A stretch of DNA of 64,000 bases, taken from the NCBI RefSeq assembly GCF_001816165.1, contig NZ_MDZC01000044.1:1-64000 (forward strand), in the 5' to 3' direction. Origin of the DNA: Hymenobacter glacialis (GTDB lineage Bacteria; Bacteroidota; Bacteroidia; Cytophagales; Hymenobacteraceae). The notes under the pieces were generated by a model that was not told the origin of the DNA, searched no databases, and saw only the letters and a program-made list of their open reading frames with translations. Shown in pieces: positions 48,733-56,600 of the stretch (its first letter is position 1; each line of letters opens with the position of its first letter). Position numbers and translations under genes: made by a program.

Positions 48733-51627
48733 TCAGAGTCGAATATCAAAGGCCAGCGGTTCGAACACTACCTGGCGGAGCCGGGTGTTGTAGACCACCC
48801 GCGCGCCGGCTTCGAAAGGCGTACGCAGACGCAGGACGTTGAATTGCACCAGCAAGTCTAGGCCCACGTTCTGGTAGTTGCGCACGGCGCCGCCTCTGCC
48901 ATCCACGGCGAGGTTGGTGCCACGGGCCACGTCGGCGAACGCGGTGGCGCGCAGGCGCTGCACGTACAGCCAGCGGCCCAGTTCCCAATGCGTGAACGCC
49001 AGCGGCAGGCTGTAGTCCAGGCTGGCTGCCTGAAGTCGGTCGAAGCTCACGTAGCTCTGGCCCCGCGGGAACGACACAGCTGGTGCAAACTGATATTCGG
49101 CCTGGTGCTGACGCTGGTAGCTGCCGCGCAGCCGCAGGGCGTGGTGGCGGCCCAGGCCAGGTAAGAACACGCTGCCCTGCGCGCCCCACTGCGTGGCGTC
49201 GAGTCCCTGCCCGAAGGGGGTGGTGCGCCACGTTCCCAGGAAGGAGCCACCCCACCGCGGGGCCACGTCCCGCGCGCTGCGCCGAAGCTGCGAGGCGTAG
49301 CCAACAATGCTTTGAATGGCATTCAAGGGGGTATTAGGGCCCGTTTCGGTGCGGCGGCGCACCGGCAAATCGTAGTCGTACACCTGCTCGTGCAGGAAAG
49401 AGGTGCCCACCGAAAGGCCCTGGAAAAATTTGGAATGCGTGAGGTTCAGGGGTAAGCGTACACCGGCTTTCAGGCGCGTGTAGCGCCACTGGTCGCGGTA
49501 CACCACGTTTTGGAAAAGTATGGCAGCATCGCGCCCGCCGTAAGTCACGTCCACGTCCAGCACCGGGTACCAGGCCTGGTAGCTGAGCGCGCCAATCACG
49601 CTGGCGGTGCGTTCCACCTGGTCGTAGCCGATGCCGGCAAAAACTTGGGTGGTATTGAGCAAGTCCTGCGACCGCAGCCCCAGGCTCACGGTATTGCCCT
49701 GCGGGCTTTGCACCAGCCCGTAGCTAAACACGTTGAACGCGTGCCGCAACGGCGAATACTGCCGCACGCCGTAGCGAAGCCCCGCCGAGTCTTGAGCTGC
49801 AGGCGGGCGCGACAGCAATTGGCCGGCGGGCTCCTGGGCCGTGAGCGCGGCGGCGTAGGGCCCCGGAATATCGGCCGTGGCAGTTGGGACCGGTACCCAG
49901 GCCGTGGAATCCAGGGGCATTTCAACCACCCGCGCCCCGGTGGCGCGGGCGTCGTGGAAGGCCAGCGAGCGGCCGTCGGGCGACACGGCGGCGTGGTAGG
50001 CCCCCAGGGGCCGCGAGGTCACGCGGTAAGTCTGGCCGGTGCGGGCGCTCACAGCGTAGAGATTATCCACGCCCGACTGGGAGGAGTTGTAGAGCACAAA
50101 GCCGCGCCAGGGCAGTGGGTTGGCCAGGTTCACATTGGCCACGGGCAGCAGCGCGCGGGATGTGGCCGTGCCAGGGCCCGGCCCGGCAGGGTCGATGACG
50201 ACAATGGTTTTGCCGGCGGCACTCAGCGTCACGGCCACCACGCGGCGGCCATCGGGGTGCCAGCGGGGCTGCTGGTAGAAGTCGTTTGGCGGGTTGGGCA
50301 GGGTTTGGATTTCGGCGCCGGTGCGGGCGTCGAGCAGCACCAGCGCGTGACGGTAGCTGGCATCGGTGCGCACGGCTACCAGGCGCTGGCCATCGGGCGA
50401 GAGGGCGGCGGCGCTGTACCGGCCGCCCCTGCCCAAGCGGGCCAGCCGGCCGGTGGCCAGGTCCAGCACTTTCAGCTCCGAGGCAACTTGCTGGCCCCAG
50501 CGGGCATCCTGCTGGAACTCCGGCCACACGGCTTTGCCACTGTTCACAGACAGCATTTCCGGCATGTTGAGCTGCCCGGGCACAAACACCGTGCGCTCGG
50601 CGCCGCGACGGCTCAGGAGCACGAACTGCGGAATGTGGCCCAGCCCGCTCTTCAGGGCCAGCACCGTGCTGTCGGAGACGTACTGCGGGTATTCGTAGCG
50701 GGTGAGAACCGCTTCGGTGGCTGCCACGGCCAGCTCCCGGACAGGCGTGGTGGCGGGCAGGGCAGCCTGCTGTGCCCGCCAGTTGGAATCCACCTCCGTC
50801 ATAGTGCGCTGGTAGAGCTGCTCCACCGTGAGGCCCGTGGTGCGCCGGATGCCGTTGGAGAACGAGAACGGATAGAACGGAAAGCGGTAGTATTTATCCA
50901 GGGATTTGGCCCACACATCGGGGCCGTAGTGCGTTTTCAGGTACGACGTCATGAAGTAGCCCAGCACGTACCAGTTCGGCACCTGGTCGCGCAGGGAACC
51001 GTTCACGGCTTTCTGGTAGCTGTAGCGGCGGCCGGCCAGCAGGTTGCCCCGCAGCCCCACGTTGAAGCTGGGAATGCGCCCGCGCCCGCTGCGCGTGAGG
51101 GCCGTTTCGGCACCCACGGCGTCGCCTTCAAAGAACCACTGCGGCACGCCTACCGCCGCAATGCCCAAGGCACCATCGCCCAGCAGCGGGTTCAGCAGCC
51201 GGCCGATGCCCTGGCGCGCTTTATCAAACTGCCCCACGTGCCGGAATTCGTGCACGGCCAACTGGTCGAGCCAGTCCACGGTGCCCAGATCGAGGCCCTG
51301 CTGGGGCGTGGTAAAAAACTCGGCGTGCCGGGGCAAAAACGTCACAAAGCCGTTGCTGACCGTGGTTTGATTTTGCAGTACCACCCCAATGCGCTTCGGC
51401 ACCACGCCCAGCGTGGCCACGCCCGGCCCGTGCAGCTGCTCGAGCCTCGCCGCCGTGCGCCGCGCGGCCGAGTCGAGGGTGCCGGCGTAAATCACCCGGA
51501 AATGCGGCGTGTACACTTCCTGCCAGCGCAAGGCAGGCCGGTTCTGGGACAGCACGGGCAGGCTTTGGGCTTGAGCCCGGCTGAGGCTGAATAGGCCCAA
51601 CAGCCCGCATAGCAACAAACAACGCAT
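48733..51627 (-). CDS. HExxH metalloprotease-like domain + beta-propeller + outer-membrane barrel protein
   Basis: 964 residues from the ATG at 51627, the one that gives a proper signal peptide (CLLLCGLLGLFSLSRAQAQ). Residues ~25-300 look like a gluzincin peptidase domain: HEFRH at 126-130 (HExxH) and a possible third zinc ligand Glu 167 in VPQWFFEGDA. A TolB-like propeller follows (~330-650) with repeated blades such as 'AALSPDGQRLVAVR', 'PRWHPDGRRVVAVTL', 'HAAVSPDGRSLAFHD'. The last ~300 residues are barrel-like strands ('QDLLNTTQVFAGIGYDQVERTASVIGALSYQAWYPVLDVDVTYG', ending 'QVVFEPLAFDIRL'). The protein probably sits in the outer membrane with the peptidase part exposed. Activity is inferred from the motif. 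Confidence 0.82.
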   Translation of the reverse strand: MRCLLLCGLLGLFSLSRAQAQSLPVLSQNRPALRWQEVYTPHFRVIYAGTLDSAARRTAARLEQLHGPGVATLGVVPKRIGVVLQNQTTVSNGFVTFLPRHAEFFTTPQQGLDLGTVDWLDQLAVHEFRHVGQFDKARQGIGRLLNPLLGDGALGIAAVGVPQWFFEGDAVGAETALTRSGRGRIPSFNVGLRGNLLAGRRYSYQKAVNGSLRDQVPNWYVLGYFMTSYLKTHYGPDVWAKSLDKYYRFPFYPFSFSNGIRRTTGLTVEQLYQRTMTEVDSNWRAQQAALPATTPVRELAVAATEAVLTRYEYPQYVSDSTVLALKSGLGHIPQFVLLSRRGAERTVFVPGQLNMPEMLSVNSGKAVWPEFQQDARWGQQVASELKVLDLATGRLARLGRGGRYSAAALSPDGQRLVAVRTDASYRHALVLLDARTGAEIQTLPNPPNDFYQQPRWHPDGRRVVAVTLSAAGKTIVVIDPAGPGPGTATSRALLPVANVNLANPLPWRGFVLYNSSQSGVDNLYAVSARTGQTYRVTSRPLGAYHAAVSPDGRSLAFHDARATGARVVEMPLDSTAWVPVPTATADIPGPYAAALTAQEPAGQLLSRPPAAQDSAGLRYGVRQYSPLRHAFNVFSYGLVQSPQGNTVSLGLRSQDLLNTTQVFAGIGYDQVERTASVIGALSYQAWYPVLDVDVTYGGRDAAILFQNVVYRDQWRYTRLKAGVRLPLNLTHSKFFQGLSVGTSFLHEQVYDYDLPVRRRTETGPNTPLNAIQSIVGYASQLRRSARDVAPRWGGSFLGTWRTTPFGQGLDATQWGAQGSVFLPGLGRHHALRLRGSYQRQHQAEYQFAPAVSFPRGQSYVSFDRLQAASLDYSLPLAFTHWELGRWLYVQRLRATAFADVARGTNLAVDGRGGAVRNYQNVGLDLLVQFNVLRLRTPFEAGARVVYNTRLRQVVFEPLAFDIRL

Positions 51628-51823
51628 GTATTTCTTGGAGAAGGCGAAGGGAAAACTGCCCTTAAAGAACGGCATGCGGAGCTTGCCGAACCGTGGATTG
51701 ATGAGCACTGCACCACGGCATCAATAGCAGCCCCTCCATCACACCAGGTTCTACCACGTTTTTATGGCTGTTCCGCAACCACCGACGGCAACAAAACATG
51801 GTGTGAGCAAGAAAAAATAAATC

Positions 51824-51850
51824 ATGTACAAACATTTAATGTTGGTACAT
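51824..51850. promoter_or_regulatory. 27-bp palindromic operator upstream of the YceI gene
   Basis: ATGTACAAACATT-T-AATGTTGGTACAT: 12 of 13 positions pair between the halves. It ends four nt before the -7 box, so it overlaps the -33 region. This is the size and position expected of a binding site for a dimeric repressor (for example MarR- or HxlR-type). No regulator gene is adjacent. Confidence 0.65.
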
Positions 51851-51854
51851 GTAT

Positions 51855-51862
51855 TATATTTG
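51855..51862 (+). promoter_or_regulatory. Candidate -7 box (TATATTTG) for the YceI gene
   Basis: Exact TAnnTTTG match, 29 nt before the start codon and directly after the palindrome. Confidence 0.55.
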
Positions 51863-51891
51863 CATTCTAAATTCACTTCAACCTCATCCTC

Positions 51892-52443
51892 ATGTCAGAA
51901 ACCGCCACCGCCGCCGCTACTAAATGGGTTCTCGACCCTACCCACTCCGAAGTGCTGTTCAAAATCAAGCACTTGGTTATCTCCACCGTTACTGGTTCGT
52001 TCAAGTCCTTTCAGGGCACGATGCAGAGCGCCGGAGACGAAGCCTTTGAAAATGCGCAGCTCGAGTTTTCGCTCGACGTGGACAGCATCGACACCAACCA
52101 GGAGCAGCGCGACGGCCACCTGAAGAGCGACGAGTTTTTTGACGTTGCCCAGTACCCGACCATCATGTTTGAGTCGACGGCTTTCGTTAAAAAGGGCGAT
52201 TCCTTCCAGGTAACCGGCAACCTCACCATGAAAGACGTGACCAAGCCCGTGACCCTGGAGGCCGAATACGGCGGCTCGGCCGTCGATTTTTACGGCAACC
52301 ACAAGGCGGGTTTTGAAGTGACTGGCAAAATCAACCGCAAGGAATTCGGCCTCACCTGGGGCGCCGTCACCGAAGCCGGCTCCATTGTGTTGGGCGACGA
52401 CGTGAAGCTGATTGCCAACGTACAGTTTACCAAGCAGGCCTAA
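51892..52443 (+). CDS. YceI family lipid-binding protein
   Basis: 183 residues, no signal peptide, so cytosolic as in many Bacteroidota members. 'KWVLDPTHSEVLFKIKHLVISTVTGSFKSFQGTM' is the classic first hairpin (W..D..HS...F.I.H), followed by 'LEFSLDVDSIDTNQEQRDGHLKSDEFFDVAQYPTIMFESTAF' and 'GNLTMKDVTKPVTLEAEYGG', and the closing 'VTGKINRKEFGLTW...GDDVKLIANVQF'. YceI proteins form a lipocalin-like barrel that binds polyisoprenoid or other amphiphiles. The palindrome at its promoter indicates regulated expression. A strong terminator follows. Confidence 0.95.
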   Translation: MSETATAAATKWVLDPTHSEVLFKIKHLVISTVTGSFKSFQGTMQSAGDEAFENAQLEFSLDVDSIDTNQEQRDGHLKSDEFFDVAQYPTIMFESTAFVKKGDSFQVTGNLTMKDVTKPVTLEAEYGGSAVDFYGNHKAGFEVTGKINRKEFGLTWGAVTEAGSIVLGDDVKLIANVQFTKQA

Positions 52444-52463
52444 ACGTCCCTATTTGACACACG

Positions 52464-52500
52464 AAAGGCGGCGGCTCCAGTGGAGCCGCCGCCTTTTTTC
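52464..52500 (+). terminator. Intrinsic terminator after the YceI gene
   Basis: AAAGGCGGCGGCTCC / GGAGCCGCCGCCTTTTTT hairpin with a four-nt loop, 20 nt after the stop codon. Confidence 0.92.
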
Positions 52501-52520
52501 TGCTGTTTGACCCGCGTGGT

Positions 52521-52539
52521 TAGACGCGTGCGCGTCTAC
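52521..52539. repeat. Solitary REP-like hairpin
   Basis: TAGACGCG-TG-CGCGTCTA, followed by C so that the minus strand starts GTAG. Perfect 8-bp arms. It resembles a REP of a different family from elements A and B; with only one copy in the window the call is weak. Confidence 0.4.
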
Positions 52540-52584
52540 ATCTTCATTCAACCAGCTTGAGCATAACAATTTACTATCCAGCCA

Positions 52585-52983
52585 CTACACTTGACTAAGC
52601 CAAGCCTTTGCGGTTTTAATGTCGTCGAAGGTGGCTACCACGGGGGTGGCAGACGTGAACTGCAGGGTGAGGTCCGTAGAGAGCCGACTGTAGACATTGG
52701 GCGAGTACACCCAGGCAAAGTATTCGAGCCCAAGAGCTATCATGGCCGGAAACCATTCGGTACCACCCCACTCAGCGGCTTCGCTCCACATGCTGGTTAC
52801 CAGCGTGTTGTCATTCAACACCTTGTGGCAGTGGTGTATCGGCAGCAACCGCATCAGCTCTATGGCGCCTTGCTGCACGCTCTTCATGTCCTGATTTCCG
52901 CGCCATTCGGCGTATAACCACTCGTTTTGATGGTCGTAAGCAATAGTGACGTAGGAAGTTTCAAATAGCGTTTGTAGTAACAT
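52585..52983 (-). CDS. Hypothetical protein, possible STAS-like fold
   Basis: 132 residues from the ATG at 52983; a 27-codon upstream extension is hydrophobic but lacks support. The pattern of short strands and helices ('SYVTIAYDHQNEWLYAEWRGNQDMKSVQQGAIELMRLLPIHHCHKVLNDNTLVTSMWSEAAEWGGTEWFPAMIALGLEYFAWVYSPNVYSRLS') resembles STAS/SEC14-like stand-alone domains common in Bacteroidota, where a small domain is encoded alone. I cannot name a family with certainty. It is convergent with the YceI gene after its terminator. Confidence 0.65.
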   Translation of the reverse strand: MLLQTLFETSYVTIAYDHQNEWLYAEWRGNQDMKSVQQGAIELMRLLPIHHCHKVLNDNTLVTSMWSEAAEWGGTEWFPAMIALGLEYFAWVYSPNVYSRLSTDLTLQFTSATPVVATFDDIKTAKAWLSQV

Positions 52984-53346
52984 AGCATCATATAAGGCAG
53001 TGCGGAACGTTACGATTAATACGTAGACAAGGATACAATGAAGGCCCAGGCGCAAGCCAGACATGTCCTAACCGATGTTTAATCAAGGTTTACACCTAGG
53101 AATAAATACGGATTCAATCAGTGCGGATTCAGCGCATAGCGCTTATAGCGGTACCAGCTGGCCGGGCAGATAAGCTGAGCTTCGCCCGCACGCTGCTGCT
53201 TGTGATTGTGCGCGAAATGCAGGCTAGCGCCGCGGAATATGGTGCGGCATTGGCCGGCTGCCGGCGCACCGACGCACAGGTGTCGCCGGTAGCGTTCTGT
53301 TTTCAGAATGCATTGTTTACGGTGCTATTTCCGCCTTGCATCTTTC
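52984..53346. other. Intergenic region
   Basis: About 360 bp (extending, apart from a short relic, to the kinase gene at 53677). The plus-strand frame of 196 codons from 53121 crosses a signal-peptide-like segment in another frame and shows no domain; I regard it as non-coding. Confidence 0.45.
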
Positions 53347-53439
53347 ATGAAAACCCGATTGAAATTCTTTGCTGGCCTTGGCCTGTTGGCCTTCGTGTTT
53401 GCCGGCAGCGGCTTTCGACGGAGGCAGCACCTATTATAA
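53347..53439 (+). pseudogene. Signal-peptide-like gene fragment
   Basis: ATG-led frame of 30 codons encoding a good signal-peptide core (KFFAGLGLLAFVFAGSGF), then a quick stop. Shifting frame just after the Gly/Phe codons gives FDGGSTYYKFLVVRN for another 30 codons, so this may be the frameshifted 5' end of a lost secreted protein. Low certainty. Confidence 0.3.
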
Positions 53440-53622
53440 ATTTTTGGTCGTTAGAAATTTACCACAAGGGCCACCGCCTGCATCCCAAAAACCCCTACAT
53501 CAATAACTTGCTGAACATAAAAGCCGAGCATGTGCAGACGGCATTTGCCAGCGAGCTGAAGAGCCCACGCCAACGTTTTTTTGCTCGGCTCCGTGCGGCG
53601 CAGGCGAGTACAAGTACTAGAG

Positions 53623-53630
53623 TATCTTTG
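53623..53630 (+). promoter_or_regulatory. Candidate -7 box (TATCTTTG) for the ten-PAS kinase
   Basis: Exact TAnnTTTG match, 46 nt before the ATG at 53677. It lies inside the longer open frame, which supports the downstream start over the TTG at 53581. Confidence 0.45.
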
Positions 53631-53676
53631 GAAACGCTGGCCGCCTGCGGCCGCTCCTCTTGCTGTCTTTGCCCGT

Positions 53677-56600
53677 ATGCTGGTTTCTACCCTGCTCACC
53701 CCCGATTTTGAACTGCTCTTTGCGGCCTTGCCCGCGCCTTTTGCGGCCCTGGCATCCGATGGCACCATACTGGCGCTAAACACCGCAATGGCCGCCCTTT
53801 TGCCCCCGGCCACCGCGGCCAGCCTGCGGGGCCAGCCCGCAGACGCGCTTCGTGCCGCGCTGGTGGCCTCGGGCGGGGTGCTGCCCGCCGCCACGCCGTG
53901 GGCCACGGGCCTGCAGGCGGCCCAAACCGGCGTGCTGCGGGTGCTGCCCCCCGACTGGGCCCTGGCGCCGGCTGCCGGAGCCGCCACCTTCTGGGAAGCC
54001 ACCATGCAGCCCGTGAGAGCGCCTGCCCCGGCGGGCCACGCCACGGGAGAGCTGCGCTACCTCCTGCTGCGCCTGCTGAACGTGGACGAGCAGCACCGCA
54101 ACCAGGCCCTGCTGCTGGCCCAGCAGCAGCGCACCCAGCGCATTCTGGACAACCTGCCCCTGACCATTAGCACCATGGAAGGGCCCGATTTGCGGTTTAC
54201 GTTCCTGTCGGCGCGGGCCCGGGCATCAATGGGACCCCGGGTGGCGCTGGGCCGCAGTGTGGCCGAGACCCTGCCGGAAATAGCCGCCCAGGGCTACCTG
54301 CAGACGTTGGAAAACGTGCGCGACAGCGGCCAGCCCGTTTTTGGGCACGAAGAACGGTCCGAAGTGCAGGACCCCGCCACCGGCGAGCTGCGTGAGCAAT
54401 ACAACAGCTTCGGCTACCTGCCCCTGCCCGGCGAGGAAGGCACCGGCGTGCTTGCCTACGGACTCGACGTGACCGAGCAGGTGCAGGCCCGCCTGCGCAA
54501 CGAGGCCCTGCAGACCGAAGCCCGCGCCGCCGACCAGCGCCTGCGTCACGTCACGGAAAGCCTGCCGTCCATCACCTTCATCGTCGACCAGGAAGGCGAG
54601 CTGGTTTACGTCAGCCCGCACTGGTACACGTACACCGGCTCCCAGCCGGCCGACTTACGGAAGGAATGGCCCGAACGCCTGCATCCCGACGACCGTGCCC
54701 GGGTGTGGGAGCTCTACCAGGCAGCCCTGCGCCAGGGCACCTCCTGGCGCTACGAGGTGCGCCTGCGCAGCCACGACGGCGCGTACCGCTGGTTTATGAG
54801 CCAGGGCGTGCCCGAACCCCTGGAAGAAGCCCAGGCGGCGGGCCGCTCCCGGCAGTGGTTTGGCTCCAACCTCGACGTGCACGAGCTGCGCGAAACCCAG
54901 CGCCTGCTGGAGGTCAAGGACCAGCAGCTCAGCCAGATTCTCAGCCATAGCCCGGCCCTGATTGCCACCGTAGCCGGCCCCGACCACCGCTTTACCTTTG
55001 TGAATGCGGCCTACAGCGAGCTGATGAGCAACCGGGCGCGGGTGGGCCAGCCAGCCGCCCAGTGCCTGCCCGAAGTAGCCGAGCAGGGTTTTGTGAAGTT
55101 GCTCGAAACCGTGTATCAGTCGGGCAAGCCGTTTGTGGGCCGGGCCACGCCCATTGATGTGCAGGACGGCCCCGGCGACCGCCGCCGCCGCCTCTACCTC
55201 GACTTTTCGTATGTGCCGATGCACGACGACCAGGGCCAGATTGTGAGCATTCTGGCGTTTGGGGTAGACGTGACCCAGCAAGTGCTGGCCCGCCAGCAAA
55301 CCGAGGTGCTGCAGGGCCAGGTGCGCGCCGCCGACACCCGCCTGCGCCGCCAGGCCGAAGTGCTGCCCATCATCACCTTCACCACCGACGCCACGGGCCG
55401 CACCACCTACATGAGCCCGCAGTGGTACGCCTTTACAGGGCAGCAGCCCGGCGGCCCCTGGGAGGAAGTGGATGCCGAGTGGGCCGACCGCCTGCACCCC
55501 GACGACCGCGAGAACGCGCAAGTCCAGATTAAGGACAGCATCGATTTTGCTCGTTTGGGACGCGTGGAAGTGCGGCTGCGCGGCGCCAACGGCCAGTACC
55601 GCTGGTTCCTCACCGAGGCCGTGCCGGAGCTGAACGCCGGTGGCCAGCTGCGCCAGCGCTACGGCTTCATGCTGGACGTGCACGAGCTGCGCACCGCCCA
55701 GCGCCGCCTCGAAGACAAGGACCGCCAGCTGAGCCAGATTCTGGAGCAGGCACCCGCCTACATTGCCACCCTGGAGGGCCCGGAGCACCGCTACACGTTC
55801 TTCAACCCCGGCTACGCCAGGCTCCTGAACTACCGCCCCCGCCTGGGCGAGACCGTGGCGCAGGCGCTGCCCGAAATAGCGGAGCAGGGCTTAATAAAGC
55901 GCCTCGACCGCGTGTACCGGACTGGCGAAACCTACGTGGGCCAGGAGCTACCCATTCGCCTGCAAAACACGGCCCGGGAGTTGGGCCCTGAACGGTACTA
56001 CGACGTAACGTACACCGCCCTGCGCGATAGCCAGAACCAGGTAGCCAGCGTGCTCAGCTTTGTGCTGGATGTGACGGACCGGGTGCACAACCGCCAGCAG
56101 GCCGAGGAGCTGGCCGCCGAGATGCGCCGCCGCGACGAGCAGGTGCGCGCCATTACGGCGGCCATGCCGGTGTTCATCTTCAACTTCAGCCCCGACGGCC
56201 ACATCACCTACACCAATCCGTACTTCTACGAGTACACGGGGCTGAACCCGGCTGGCCCGCTGGAGGAGGCGTGGGACGTGCTCACGCCCGAAGACCGGAC
56301 GCGGGTGAGCGAGGTGGCCATGGCCGCCATGGCGGCCGGCGAACCCTGGCAAGCCACCTTCCGGTGCCGGCGCCACGACGGCGAGCTGCGCTGGTTCCAG
56401 TCCAAATCGCAGCCGTACTACGATGCCGATGGAAAGCTGGCCGGCTTCAGCGCGGCCACCATCAACATCCACGAACTGCTTGAACGCACCGAGGAGCTGG
56501 CCCGCAGCCGGGCCGACTTTGCCGCCCTGGCCGATAACATTGCCCAGCTGGCCTGGATGGCCGATGCCACGGGGTATATTTTCTGGTACAACCAGCAGTG

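Noticed and set aside
49510..51594. 694-codon plus-strand open frame opposite the HExxH/propeller protein
   Set aside because: Antisense shadow caused by GC-rich third positions; no motifs, whereas the minus-strand frame has a signal peptide, HExxH and propeller blades.
53121..53711. 196-codon plus-strand frame before the PAS kinase
   Set aside because: No domain; crosses a signal-peptide-like segment in another frame and the kinase promoter and start.
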